A stretch of 41,214 nucleotides of DNA. Origin: CAXXOK01 sp035353235 (GTDB lineage Bacteria > Bacillota > Clostridia > Christensenellales > Aristaeellaceae). The notes beneath the pieces were generated by a model. That model searched no databases. It was not told the origin of the DNA and saw only the letters and a list, made by a program, of their open reading frames with translations. Shown piece by piece: positions 17,457 to 25,848 of the stretch (its first letter is position 1; the number at the start of each line of letters is the position of its first letter). The stretch covers positions 1-41,214 of the forward strand of contig DAOPZG010000005.1 of NCBI GenBank assembly GCA_035353235.1, written 5' to 3'. Made by a program: the position numbers and the translations under genes.

Positions 17457-18302
17457 ATGGAGTGGATTGCGAGTGTGAACCGGGCGCTAACGTATGTGGA
17501 AGACCACCTGACGGACGAAACCCTGTCGGTCGAGGCAGTTTCGCATGTGGCGGCGTACTCCCCGTTCTATCTGCAGCGGCTGTTCTTTGTCCTTACGGGA
17601 ATGTCGCTTTCGGATTACATCCGGCAGCGGCGGTTATCCGCGGCGGGGCAGGAGCTGCAGTTTGGCGGCGGTAAGGTGATCGACGCGGCGCTGAAGTACG
17701 GGTACGAAACGCCGGAAAGCTTTCAAAAAGCGTTTCGGCGCTTCCATGGCGTAACCCCTTCGGCGGCGCAACGCTCGCATGTGCAACTCCGGTATCTCAA
17801 CCCTCTCCAGATCCATGTGGAACTACGAGGAGGAAGCATGATGGATTACACGGTGGAAAAAATCGGGGAGTTGACGGTGCTTGGGCTGGAACGCAAGTTT
17901 CACAACGACACCGGGTTTCAGGAGATTCCGAAATTCTGGAGCGAGTATTACGCCGAGGGGAAGCAGAAAAGGGTTTGCGGCGCACTGGGCATCTGTATTG
18001 ACGAGGACAACAGCCCGGAGTTTACCTACATGATCGGTTGTTTCTGCGAACCGGACGCGGAAGCGCCGGAGGGGTTCACGAAGCGAAAGATCCCCGCGTT
18101 TACCTGGGCGAAGTTCCGCAGCGTGGGGCCGATGCCGGGTGCGATCCAGAAGGTGAACCGGCAGATTTTTACGGAGTGGCTGCCGAATAACAACGAGTAC
18201 GATATGGCTGGCGGTGTGAACATCGAAATGTACACGCAGGGCGATATGCAGGCTGCCGATTACGAAAGTGAAATCTGGATTCCCGTGCGCGCGAAGAACT
18301 GA
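17457..18302 (+). CDS. AraC-family regulator with GyrI-like effector domain
   Basis: A 281-residue transcription regulator with the DNA-binding part first. Residues about 8-105 form the two helix-turn-helix motifs of an AraC domain (LSVEAVSHVAAYSPFYLQRLF, then a second helix set near GYETPESFQKAFRRFHGVTP). Residues about 126-281 form a GyrI-like/AraC_E_bind small-molecule domain of the Rob/BltR kind, typically binding hydrophobic cations or drugs. The ATG at 17457 follows AAAGGAG by eight bases. It is a single-gene unit with a terminator directly after it. The targets are unknown; galM before it and the HAD gene after it are each separated by a terminator. Confidence 0.9.
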   Translation: MEWIASVNRALTYVEDHLTDETLSVEAVSHVAAYSPFYLQRLFFVLTGMSLSDYIRQRRLSAAGQELQFGGGKVIDAALKYGYETPESFQKAFRRFHGVTPSAAQRSHVQLRYLNPLQIHVELRGGSMMDYTVEKIGELTVLGLERKFHNDTGFQEIPKFWSEYYAEGKQKRVCGALGICIDEDNSPEFTYMIGCFCEPDAEAPEGFTKRKIPAFTWAKFRSVGPMPGAIQKVNRQIFTEWLPNNNEYDMAGGVNIEMYTQGDMQAADYESEIWIPVRAKN

Positions 18303-18326
18303 CCTCTTCATCACTGAGAACAGAAG

Positions 18327-18366
18327 CAGGGCCGGAGACGGAAACGCCGTCTCCGACCCTGTTTTT
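18327..18366 (+). terminator. Terminator of the AraC-type gene
   Basis: A stem of CAGGG/CCCTG plus CGGAGACGG/CCGTCTCCG with one C-A mismatch, followed by TTTTT (18362-18366). It starts 25 nt after the stop codon. Confidence 0.9.
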
Positions 18367-18387
18367 GTAACCCTGCTTGTTGTGCGG

Positions 18388-18417
18388 TTGCGGCGGCGTG
18401 CTGGGACGTGGTAGAAT
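18388..18417 (+). promoter_or_regulatory. Promoter of the HAD phosphatase gene
   Basis: -35 TTGCGG (18388-18393), 18-nt spacer, -10 TAGAAT (18412-18417). It lies between the upstream terminator and the HAD start at 18459. Confidence 0.6.
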
Positions 18418-18458
18418 GATCCCGTTGAAGAATTTCTGGCTGGGAGGCTTTTTCGCAA

Positions 18459-19067
18459 ATGATTCGCAATATCGTATTTGACATGGGCATGGTGCTGATG
18501 GACTACCACCCGCTGGAAGCGTGCCGTGCCGCCGCCGGGAACGAAACGGATGCGCAATTGGTATATGCGGCGTTGTTTACTCACCCGGAGTGGGTGAAAC
18601 TCGACGATAACACGATTGAGCAGGACGAGTTGGGGCGGCGTGCGCAGGCCCGGTTGAGCAACCCGCACCTTCGCCCGCTGGTGCCGCAGTTGCTCAACGG
18701 CATGCCCTGGAACATTTTAACACCAATCCCTGCGATGATTGATACCGCGCGCTGGGCGCTGGATACAGGGTACGGTGTGTACCTGCTTTCCAACGCCAAT
18801 CTGGCGGTCAGCCGCCACCGGGAGATCATACCGCTTCTGGACCGTTTTCATGGCGTACTCTTTTCGGCGGACGAGGGGCTGGTAAAACCCGACCCGGCGA
18901 TCTACCGGCTGCTGACCCGGCGATATGGGCTGAGCCCTTCGGAATGCCTGTTTATCGACGATAACGCGGATAACGCGGAGGCGGCTCGGCATGAGGGCTG
19001 GCAGGCTTACCGTTTCGATGGCAACGCGGAAGCCCTGCGGACATATCTGGAAACACTTCAACGATAA
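18459..19067 (+). CDS. HAD-superfamily phosphatase (YihX-like)
   Basis: A 202-residue haloacid dehalogenase hydrolase. Motif I is FDMGMVLMD with the nucleophile Asp8. The usual second Asp is replaced by Gly, as in the DxGN group that includes sugar-phosphate phosphatases such as YihX. Motif II is LLSNAN near 118, motif III the Lys in GLVKPDP near 148, and motif IV FIDDNADN near 167. It probably dephosphorylates a small phosphorylated metabolite; the substrate is not readable. The ATG at 18459 has GGGAGG upstream at a slightly long distance. It has its own promoter and terminator. Confidence 0.88.
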   Translation: MIRNIVFDMGMVLMDYHPLEACRAAAGNETDAQLVYAALFTHPEWVKLDDNTIEQDELGRRAQARLSNPHLRPLVPQLLNGMPWNILTPIPAMIDTARWALDTGYGVYLLSNANLAVSRHREIIPLLDRFHGVLFSADEGLVKPDPAIYRLLTRRYGLSPSECLFIDDNADNAEAARHEGWQAYRFDGNAEALRTYLETLQR

Positions 19068-19086
19068 TGCGGGGTAATAAGTCAGG

Positions 19087-19116
19087 AACGGTGGGCGCTT
19101 GCGCCCACCGTTGTTT
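19087..19116 (+). terminator. Terminator of the HAD gene
   Basis: A perfect stem of 11-12 bp (AACGGTGGGCGC with GCGCCCACCGTT, 19087-19112) followed by GTTT. It sits in the convergent gap between the HAD gene and the minus-strand gene at 19147. Confidence 0.8.
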
Positions 19117-19146
19117 CTGTGATGCATTGACTTTTCGGAAATTGGC

Positions 19147-20253
19147 TCAGAAGAGCTTGATTTTATCCAGAGATAGTGTTTTGATTTCTGATTCAAGACG
19201 GGCCGTAAGTTCTTCAGGGTTGATTTGGACAATCTCTGGTTCGATGAAATATGTTGTTTCCGGACTGATCCCGCGTGATATTCCCTTCCTAGTGCCCAAA
19301 CCGGTTTTGGCAACTGTGGTTTGGCGACGAACATTATTAGACTTAGGTTTCTCGAGAAAATCAATGACCTGATCGTGTGCGAGGGCAATGAGGCGGTTTT
19401 TATCCGGCTCCAGCAGTTCATCCGATAACGTCATGGCAACTTTGAATGCATCAAACATTTGCTGATTCAACCGGTATTCCAACGGAAAATTCCTGAAATG
19501 TGTGATCATATTCTCGTAAGATTTCTGCAGCTCGGGAATTTCCTGCCAGTGTTCACGTTTGTCCGAGAATTGAAAACGCAGAACAAAATAGGGAAGTTGC
19601 GTAACTAACTTATTTTGGTAAAGCAGACGGTGCGTCGAGGGATCAATTGAAAATTCTGCGAGGGGAAGCGTTTCTTTGTCCGTGCGAATTACAGCATAAT
19701 AACCTTCTTCCACAATGGGGAATTCTTTGCACAATCCAATCTCTAACTCGTTCGCATTGACCAGATCTGTAATACCGTTACAGATTACTTCAGCAAGAGG
19801 GACTGCTTGAGAGAGAAAGGCGATCCCTGCGGTTTTCGCAATGGATTTTAAAAGAGAGATGTATGATTTTGTAAGATCGCCTGATTGAATAGAGAACAAA
19901 CACAGATTGACGGACAATCCTTCATGTCTGTAAGGAACATCATCCAGCAGGCATAACGTACTTTGTATAATACGATCCAAATGTTGCGGGTCCAGCTCAA
20001 CGATTTCAGAAAGGGAAGGAAGCGTTGTTACGGATTGAAAGTCTTTATCTGCGCTGGAGCTGGATAATAAGGATACGTTGCCGTAGAGTGTGGCATAGAA
20101 GGTTTTAACGAACTTTCGAATATAAGGGATACATATCGATTCCAGACTAACGGACAGGTAAGTGTCTTTTCCTTCCTGTAATGGCGTGTGATCACCAATA
20201 TATCCATAGGTTTGGGGATGACTCTTCTCGTTCCATAGCTCCGCGAGATTCAT
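19147..20253 (-). CDS. Unrecognised protein in an AT-rich island
   Basis: A 368-residue protein I cannot assign. It has no signal peptide. A moderately hydrophobic helical stretch lies near residues 130-170, a beta-rich part follows (about 180-240), a helical region lies near 250-300, and a basic Lys/Arg/Thr-rich segment near 310-335 leads to an acidic C-terminus. By eye its base composition is clearly more AT-rich than its neighbours and its codon use differs, which suggests recent transfer. GGAGG lies seven bases before the ATG at 20253. It has a near-perfect sigma-A promoter and a leader of about 150 nt. It stands alone between convergent and tandem housekeeping genes, with no mobility gene beside it. 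Confidence 0.85.
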   Translation of the reverse strand: MNLAELWNEKSHPQTYGYIGDHTPLQEGKDTYLSVSLESICIPYIRKFVKTFYATLYGNVSLLSSSSADKDFQSVTTLPSLSEIVELDPQHLDRIIQSTLCLLDDVPYRHEGLSVNLCLFSIQSGDLTKSYISLLKSIAKTAGIAFLSQAVPLAEVICNGITDLVNANELEIGLCKEFPIVEEGYYAVIRTDKETLPLAEFSIDPSTHRLLYQNKLVTQLPYFVLRFQFSDKREHWQEIPELQKSYENMITHFRNFPLEYRLNQQMFDAFKVAMTLSDELLEPDKNRLIALAHDQVIDFLEKPKSNNVRRQTTVAKTGLGTRKGISRGISPETTYFIEPEIVQINPEELTARLESEIKTLSLDKIKLF

Positions 20254-20407
20254 GACAATACCTCCTTGTTATATGCTTGTGCACAACAGTCGTTAAGGTT
20301 TGAAGAGATAAGGAGCTGCTGTCAGTTAGTTGTTGAGATTATTTGTAAAGAAGTTCATCAGATAACGCAGTAAAATCGGTCGTAGATAACACTCACCTAT
20401 TATTGCA

Positions 20408-20436
20408 ACTATACCACAAAAGGGAATAAATGTCAA
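20408..20436 (-). promoter_or_regulatory. Strong sigma-A promoter of the AT-rich gene
   Basis: On the minus strand, perfect -35 TTGACA (20431-20436), 17-nt spacer and -10 TATAGT (20408-20413). The start would be near 20401, leaving a leader of about 148 nt. The leader holds a GTTATCT direct repeat with a 24-nt period and no strong hairpin. Confidence 0.85.
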
Positions 20437-20471
20437 TTAATCAATGGAATGCAGGATGTTAATACAAACAG

Positions 20472-20501
20472 AAAAACAGCCTCTCCCTTCGGGAAAGACT
20501 G
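20472..20501 (-). terminator. Terminator of the murA/J-domain transcript
   Basis: On the minus strand, an 11-bp stem with two wobble pairs (20477-20487 with 20491-20501, loop of 3) runs into five Ts (20472-20476). It directly follows the J-domain gene. Confidence 0.88.
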
Positions 20502-20502
20502 C

Positions 20503-21045
20503 TTATTTTTTCCCCGGCTGGAACAGACCGCCAATCCAGTCCGCGATCCGCGTAAGCGGTTCGTGGCTTCTTTTCAGCGCAATGGCTGCGTCCAGTGCCC
20601 CGGCACGATAGTGGTTGTTGTCCGGCTCGCGGCGCACGGCTTCGCGGTAGCTTTGGTGAGCGGTCTGGTACTGGCGAAGGCCCATCAGGATGTTGCCCTG
20701 TATATAAAACCATTCCGCGTCTTTGCTGTCCGCGCGGTTCAGCTGGCGCAGCGCGCTTTCCAGATTGCCCTGTTCAATCAGCCGGGCGGCAAAGTGCTTG
20801 GCTTCCTCCTGCGGCACGAGGTTGAAACCCACATGCCGCTGGGAGCATTGTTTCAACGCTTCCTCATAAGCCAGATTCAGCTCAATCAGCGCTTCCTGCG
20901 CGGTTTTCTGCTTTTCCGGGTCCTGGTACTGATCCGGGTGGCAGGCTTTCACCAGCCTGCGGTAAGCGGCGCGTACCTGAGAAGCCTCCGCGCCCGGGGA
21001 GAGCCCCAGCACCTCGAAAGGCTTTTTGTCGTACAGAATACTCAC
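20503..21045 (-). CDS. J-domain protein with TPR-like repeats
   Basis: A protein of about 180 residues. The N-terminal J domain (KPFEVLGLSPGA to about residue 65) carries the HPD motif in KACHPDQYQD, which stimulates Hsp70 ATPase. After a linker come helical TPR-like repeats (about residues 85-160), suggesting a DnaK co-chaperone with its own protein partner. The start is unclear. I use GTG 21045, but it has no spaced site; GTG 21102 is an alternative with a 19-residue Arg-rich extension. A GGGGGGTGA stretch could even serve a non-ATG codon just downstream. It is transcribed with murA, whose stop is 75 nt upstream. Confidence 0.8.
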   Translation of the reverse strand: MSILYDKKPFEVLGLSPGAEASQVRAAYRRLVKACHPDQYQDPEKQKTAQEALIELNLAYEEALKQCSQRHVGFNLVPQEEAKHFAARLIEQGNLESALRQLNRADSKDAEWFYIQGNILMGLRQYQTAHQSYREAVRREPDNNHYRAGALDAAIALKRSHEPLTRIADWIGGLFQPGKK

Positions 21046-21120
21046 CCCCCAGATGGAAAAAGCGCGCCGCCGGGCCGAAGAACCGGAATATGGCTCCGCC
21101 ACGGCATCGCGCCGCTTTGT

Positions 21121-22389
21121 TTACAGTTGCTCGCGCCGGATGTCCGCGCCGAGGGAACGCAACTTTTCCTCGATACGCTCATAGCCGCGGTCGATAAAGC
21201 CGGTTTCGTAAATTTCGGTTGTGCCCTTGGCCATCAGCCCGGCCACAATCAGCGCCGCGCCTGCGCGCAGGTCGGTTACGGTGACGGGCGCGCCGTACAG
21301 TTCGCGCACGCCTTCCACCAGCACGGTGCGATCCACCAGCTTGATGCGCGCGCCCATGCGCCGCAGCTCATCCAGATGCTTAAACCGCTGCTCAAAGATG
21401 GTCTCGCAAACGGTTGAGGTTCCGGTTGCCATGCATAAAAGCGCGGTCATCGGTTGCTGTAAGTCGGTGGGGAAACCGGGATAAACCTGTGTTTTTATAT
21501 TCACGCCCCGTTGTTCGGACTGGGGCCTGACGCGGATGGAGTCATCGTTTTCGCTTACGCGTACGCCCATCTCCAGCAGTTTGGCGCTCAAACTTTCCAT
21601 ATGGGTGGGGATGCAGCCGCGAATGGTTACGTCTCCGCGCGTGGCGGCCGCTGCGATCATCAGCGTGCCGGTCTCGATCTGGTCGGGAATCACGGTATAG
21701 GTGGTGCCGTGCAATTGTGGCTTGCCGGTGATGCGGATCACGTCCGTGCCGGCGCCCTTGATGCGCGCGCCCATGGAGTTTAAAAAGTTGGCCAGATCCA
21801 CGATGTGCGGCTCTTTTGCGGCATTGTAGATCACAGTGGTGCCTTCCGCCTTCGCGGCGGCGAGCATCACGTTTATCGTTGCGCCGACGGTCACCATATC
21901 AAAAAAGATGTCCGAGCCAGTCAGGTGATCGGCTTTGGCGAGCACCATGCCGCCGCGATCCTCGATGGTCGCACCCAGGGCAACAAAGCCTTTCAGATGC
22001 TGGTCAATGGGGCGGCTTCCGATGTCGCAGCCGCCGGGATACGCGACTTCGGCCCGGCCGATACGGCCAAGCAAAGCGCCCAGCAGATAATAACTGGCGC
22101 GCAGCCGATTGGTGTACTGGTAGGGCACCCGATGGCCGTTTGCGTCTTTGGGATAAACTTTCAGGTACTGGTCGGGCACGTATTCCGTTTTCGCGCCCAG
22201 AAGCTGTAAAATCTCAATCAGCGCGTGCACATCTTCAATATCAGGCAGATTCTCGATGGTGCTGGGCTCGTCGCTTAACAGCGTGGCTGGAATCACCGCT
22301 ACGGCTGTGTTTTTTCCGCCGCTAACCGTAATTTCACCCATCAAAGGCTTGCCGCCTGTTATCAGCATTTTGTCCTTGCCACAGTTCAT
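21121..22389 (-). CDS. murA: UDP-N-acetylglucosamine 1-carboxyvinyltransferase
   Basis: Catalyses the first committed step of peptidoglycan synthesis, transferring enolpyruvate from PEP to UDP-GlcNAc. The 422 residues are full length. Lys26-Asn27 lie in GGKNTAV, the fosfomycin-target Cys121 lies in PGGCDIGSRPIDQH, and the catalytic Asp lies in GFPTDLQQP. Because Cys121 is present, the enzyme should be of the fosfomycin-sensitive type. The ATG at 22389 has an AGGGGGG-type site upstream. It has a strong promoter of its own and is followed by the J-domain gene in the same transcript. Confidence 0.96.
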   Translation of the reverse strand: MNCGKDKMLITGGKPLMGEITVSGGKNTAVAVIPATLLSDEPSTIENLPDIEDVHALIEILQLLGAKTEYVPDQYLKVYPKDANGHRVPYQYTNRLRASYYLLGALLGRIGRAEVAYPGGCDIGSRPIDQHLKGFVALGATIEDRGGMVLAKADHLTGSDIFFDMVTVGATINVMLAAAKAEGTTVIYNAAKEPHIVDLANFLNSMGARIKGAGTDVIRITGKPQLHGTTYTVIPDQIETGTLMIAAAATRGDVTIRGCIPTHMESLSAKLLEMGVRVSENDDSIRVRPQSEQRGVNIKTQVYPGFPTDLQQPMTALLCMATGTSTVCETIFEQRFKHLDELRRMGARIKLVDRTVLVEGVRELYGAPVTVTDLRAGAALIVAGLMAKGTTEIYETGFIDRGYERIEEKLRSLGADIRREQL

Positions 22390-22442
22390 CGGTCGATCCC
22401 CCCTCGGGAAACGCTATGCGTTGAATTAGTAGACCATTCCCC

Positions 22443-22471
22443 ATTATACACAAACCCGGAAGGCATTTCAA
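22443..22471 (-). promoter_or_regulatory. Sigma-A promoter of murA
   Basis: On the minus strand, -35 TTGAAA (22466-22471), 17-nt spacer, perfect -10 TATAAT (22443-22448). Transcription would start near 22436, about 47 nt before the murA ATG. Confidence 0.88.
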
Positions 22472-22502
22472 GCGCGGGGGAGGAACCGCAGGCAGTGCAA
22501 AG

Positions 22503-22560
22503 AAAACCGCCGGGGTCGTTCTCCGCGGACGTCATGTCGCGGGGAAGCAGGTTCCGGCGG
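22503..22560 (-). terminator. Probable terminator of the DegV gene
   Basis: On the minus strand, outer stem CCGCCGG/CCGGCGG (22554-22560 with 22507-22513) encloses an inner CCGCG/CGCGG hairpin and is followed by TTTTCTTT. The branched form makes it weaker than the others here. Confidence 0.5.
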
Positions 22561-22585
22561 GTGAATTGCCTGTTGGTGCGCCGGG

Positions 22586-23464
22586 TCAGACGGCACGCTC
22601 CTTGCCCATAAAGCAGCAGGCAACGGTGCCCGGCCCGCAGTGCGCGCCGATGACTGGCCCTACGAAGTATTGCTCCACATTCTTCAGGGTGGGAATCCGT
22701 TCCCTGAGCAGCCCCTCCAGCCGATCAGCGTCTTCCTTGGCATCGGCGTGGATGATCACAATGCTTTGTTCGGCGGGATTCTCGATATTTTCTGCGGTTT
22801 TATCCGCCAGATAACGCAACGCCGCCTTGCGGCCGCGTACTTTATCCACTGCGGCCATACTGCCCTCGCGGTTGATGATAATGATGGGTTTCAGGTCCAG
22901 CATTGTGCCCATGGTGGCGGCGATGGCGCTGATACGCCCGCCACGTTTTAAATACTTCAGATCATCCACCGTCAGCCATGCGTGCGCGCGCATACGGTTG
23001 GCCAGCACCCAGTCGGCAATCTCCTGCATGGACTTGCCTTCGGTATACATTTGGTAGGCGTGGTGCAAAAGCAGCGACATCGGGGCGGAGATGCTAAGCG
23101 TATCCACCACCAGAATGGTGCGATCCGGGTACTTTTTCAGCAGTTCGTCGCGGGCGGCGAAGATGTTGTTGATTGTGGAGGACATGTGGCTGGAAAAAGC
23201 GATAAACAGGATGTCCCGCCCTTCTGCGAGGATGGGTTCGAAGTATTCCAGATAGGCGGGTGTGGGAAGCAGCGAGGTAACGGGCGACATGCCTTCGCGC
23301 ATTTTTTGGAAGTACTCAGCCTGTTTGCCGCTACGTCCCAGGTCATCGAAGTACTCCACGCCGTCCACAATGTAAGGCATGTAGACCATTTGCAGGTCAT
23401 ACTCGTCCACATATCGGAATGGCAGGTCGGAGTCCGAATCGGTCATGAAGACATAAGAATTCAT
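22586..23464 (-). CDS. DegV-family fatty-acid-binding protein
   Basis: A 292-residue DegV/FakB-type protein. These proteins bind a fatty acid and present it to the kinase FakA. The N-terminal domain starts with a TDSDSDLPFRY block and contains SPVTSLLPTPAYL. The middle region has IAFSSHMSSTINN, and the C-terminal domain contains the family blocks LKYLKRGGRIS and LKPIIIINREG. A FakA kinase is not in the window. The ATG at 23464 has TAAGGAGG upstream. The gene stands alone between the murA promoter and a palindromic repeat. Confidence 0.9.
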   Translation of the reverse strand: MNSYVFMTDSDSDLPFRYVDEYDLQMVYMPYIVDGVEYFDDLGRSGKQAEYFQKMREGMSPVTSLLPTPAYLEYFEPILAEGRDILFIAFSSHMSSTINNIFAARDELLKKYPDRTILVVDTLSISAPMSLLLHHAYQMYTEGKSMQEIADWVLANRMRAHAWLTVDDLKYLKRGGRISAIAATMGTMLDLKPIIIINREGSMAAVDKVRGRKAALRYLADKTAENIENPAEQSIVIIHADAKEDADRLEGLLRERIPTLKNVEQYFVGPVIGAHCGPGTVACCFMGKERAV

Positions 23465-23505
23465 AAGTTCCTCCTTAACAGATAAGAGCATATAATACAG
23501 AAATG

Positions 23506-23523
23506 ATTCGGTTTTTACCGATT
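23506..23523 (-). promoter_or_regulatory. Inverted repeat upstream of the DegV gene
   Basis: ATTCGGT (23506-23512), four Ts, then ACCGATT (23517-23523): 6 of 7 positions pair. On the minus strand a possible -10, TATTAT, lies just downstream near 23495, so this dyad would sit in the -35 region. It may be an operator. I see no clear -35. Confidence 0.35.
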
Positions 23524-23617
23524 ACGACGATGGTATTGTACCTTGTCTGCCGCCATTTTGCAAGCGGAGCTGGTGCAAGCGTATCCCAACTGAAAAAAGG
23601 AAGCGGATCTACCGCTT

Positions 23618-23746
23618 CAGATTGCTTAAAAAGGCCCATCTGCGTTGTCAGCTACAGGATGGCAAGGGGGATTCGCTTACAAACGAGTAAGCTCACCCCC
23701 CTTGCCACCCTTGCTTTCCTGCATCTGAGCCTTTTTGAGCAATCTG
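23618..23746. repeat. Imperfect 129-nt palindrome, MITE-like or giant hairpin
   Basis: The outer arms 23618-23643 and 23721-23746 pair at about 21 of 26 positions. The inner arms around GGCAAGGGGG and CCCCCCTTGCC, closed by GCTTAC/GTAAGC, pair again with a loop of about 6. The middle of each arm diverges. Both strands carry TTTTT inside the stem. It lies between the stop of the ABC permease gene and the DegV gene and could end transcripts from both sides. The shape is that of a non-autonomous miniature element. A second short hairpin (AGCAGC/GCTGCT, about 23751-23770) lies next to it, 10 nt after the permease stop. Confidence 0.75.
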
Positions 23747-23780
23747 TGACAGCAGCCCGTAAGCTGCTAAACATATGCGT

Positions 23781-24698
23781 TTATTGCGCAGCGGGTTTGA
23801 TTCCGGAAGGTTTGCGGCGTTTTAACAGCACCACGGCTACCATCATCACCACAGTCACCACATAGGGAGCCATGCTGGTGATGTCCGAAGGGATGTACTT
23901 TTGCAGCCGCATCCCCAGCGCGTCGATAAAGCCGAACAGCAGCGCCGCCAGAAACACGCGGGGCGGATTGCTGCCCCCGAAGATCACGCAGGCCACGGCT
24001 ACATACCCGCGTGAGGCGCTCATGTTTTCGGAAAACATGGTCAGATACCCCAAACTCAGGTGCGCGCCGGACAGCGCGGCCAGCACTCCGCACAGCACCG
24101 AGGCGATGCGTTTCATCCGGTCCGGGTTTACGCCGGAAGCGCGCAGGGCTTCGGGAGCCTGGCCGGATGCTCGCAGATGAAAGCCCAACGGGGTTTTATA
24201 CAAAAGCACCCAGCAAAGAAACACCAATAGCCAGCTTACATATACCAGCAATGTGTTGCCGCTTAAGATGGGGCCTAACACCGGGATACTTTCCAGCCAG
24301 GGAATGTGAAGGGTGGGCAGCGGAACGATGCGCGGGCTGCTGAACGAACCCTTGACGCCGAACAGCGTGCGCAGCAGAAATACCGTCAGCCCGCCCGCCA
24401 GAATATTAAGCGCCACGCCGATAATAAACTCGTCGCTTTTAAACTTAACGGAGAATACATAGTAGAAATACCCCAGCAGCATGCCCAGTATCATCGTGAA
24501 CAGGATGCCCGCAAGCCAGCTGCCAAACAGGTAGCTGCCCAGCACCGCGAAAAACGCGCCCATCAGCATCATGCCGTCCACGCCGATGTTCATGATGCCC
24601 ACCTGATCGCTCATCAGGCAACCCAACGCGCACAGCACCACGGGTGTGGCGGTGCGCAGCGTGTTTTGCACCAGCAGAATATTGAAAATCTCACTCAT
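23781..24698 (-). CDS. BMP/nucleoside-type ABC transporter permease (second subunit)
   Basis: A 305-residue integral membrane permease of the BPD_transp_2 type (NupQ/YufQ-like), with about eight to nine hydrophobic segments. The block QVGIMNIGVDGMMLMGAF near residue 31 and the cytoplasmic coupling segment LGFHLRASGQAPEALRASGV (about 172-191) are characteristic. With its partner permease and the ATPase upstream it would import nucleosides or related compounds. Its ATG overlaps the stop of the partner permease by four bases, so translation is coupled. It is the last gene of the operon. Confidence 0.9.
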   Translation of the reverse strand: MSEIFNILLVQNTLRTATPVVLCALGCLMSDQVGIMNIGVDGMMLMGAFFAVLGSYLFGSWLAGILFTMILGMLLGYFYYVFSVKFKSDEFIIGVALNILAGGLTVFLLRTLFGVKGSFSSPRIVPLPTLHIPWLESIPVLGPILSGNTLLVYVSWLLVFLCWVLLYKTPLGFHLRASGQAPEALRASGVNPDRMKRIASVLCGVLAALSGAHLSLGYLTMFSENMSASRGYVAVACVIFGGSNPPRVFLAALLFGFIDALGMRLQKYIPSDITSMAPYVVTVVMMVAVVLLKRRKPSGIKPAAQ

Positions 24699-25831
24699 AC
24701 CGCCGCCCCCTTTCCGGCCCGGCGCGCATCACGGCGGATTCTGCGGGCGGCTGCGCCCGCACGCAGTTTTTCACTGATGCCGCCTTCCGCCGCCATAAAG
24801 AAGATGATGACGCTTTGCACAATCAGCATCACTTCGCTGCTGATGCCCGCCGAAAGCTCCATGGCGGAACCGCCGATGTTGAGGATGGCGAAAAAGAAGC
24901 TCATCAGGATCACGCCGAAGGGCTGATAGCGCATGATCATGGCGACGAGCATACCGTCAAAGTAAAATTCGCTGCTGATGGTGGTCATAAACCGATGATG
25001 CAGGCCGAAAACCTCCAAAAGGCCGACCACACCGCAGATCATGCCGGAAAGCGTCATTCCCCAAAGTGCCAGCCGATCCGCGCGGATGCCGCCGTACCGG
25101 GCAAAGCGTTCGTTGGTGCCGGTTATTTTCATTTCAAAGCCTACGGTGGAACGGGTCATCAGATACCATACCAGCAGGGTGATCACCGCCGCGTAAAATA
25201 CGCCGGTGGTCAGGTTGCTCAACCGGATCAGCGGGGTAAACGCCGCATAGGACGCGATGCTGTCCGTGCCGCTCTCGATGCCGCGCTCGGCGGTTTTCAG
25301 CGGCCCGTTGGCCATGTAACTGCAAAAATAGATCGCCGCGGAGTTGAGCAGGATGGTGGTAACAACCTCGTTTACCTTCAGCTTTACCTTAAGCGCGCCG
25401 GGAATCCACGCGTAAGCGCCGCCCGCCGCCATGGCAGCCAGCAGGGAACAGGCGACGATCAGCCACGCGGGCGAACCGTTCATACGCGCGCCAACTACCG
25501 CCGCGGCCAAACCTCCCAGATACAGCTGGCCTTCTCCGCCCACGTTAAAGATGCCGGCTTTGGCCGCCAGACTCATCGCAAGGCCCGTCAGGCAAAGGGT
25601 AACGGTCTTTGCGAGGGTGTTACCCAGCGCGCGCGGCTTGCCCAGCGCACCCTTGAAAAGAGCCGCGTAACACGTGATGGGATCATACCCGCACAGCAGC
25701 ATAATGCCCGCGCCCACCAGAAACGCCAGCGCAACGGCGGCGAACAGGGATAACAGATACTGTGCGGTCAGCTTTTGCTTGGGCTTCAGGGCAAAAAGCG
25801 TGCGTACACTTTGAAGAAAACCGGTGCTCAT
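24695..25831 (-). CDS. BMP/nucleoside-type ABC transporter permease (first subunit)
   Basis: A 378-residue permease (NupP/YufP-like) with about nine to ten membrane segments. AGIFNVGGEGQLYLGG near residue 92 and the coupling block GFEMKITGTNERFARYGGI near 228 are family marks. The C-terminal 20 residues are Arg/Ala-rich and cytoplasmic. The ATG at 25831 follows AAAGGAGG. It starts 17 nt after the ATPase stop and overlaps the next permease by four bases. Confidence 0.9.
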   Translation of the reverse strand: MSTGFLQSVRTLFALKPKQKLTAQYLLSLFAAVALAFLVGAGIMLLCGYDPITCYAALFKGALGKPRALGNTLAKTVTLCLTGLAMSLAAKAGIFNVGGEGQLYLGGLAAAVVGARMNGSPAWLIVACSLLAAMAAGGAYAWIPGALKVKLKVNEVVTTILLNSAAIYFCSYMANGPLKTAERGIESGTDSIASYAAFTPLIRLSNLTTGVFYAAVITLLVWYLMTRSTVGFEMKITGTNERFARYGGIRADRLALWGMTLSGMICGVVGLLEVFGLHHRFMTTISSEFYFDGMLVAMIMRYQPFGVILMSFFFAILNIGGSAMELSAGISSEVMLIVQSVIIFFMAAEGGISEKLRAGAAARRIRRDARRAGKGAAV

Positions 25832-25848
25832 GTCTGCCCCGCCTCCTT

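Noticed and set aside
20254..20400. A possible 10-codon leader peptide in the AT-rich gene's 5' region
   Set aside because: It has no ribosome binding site and no run of regulatory codons.
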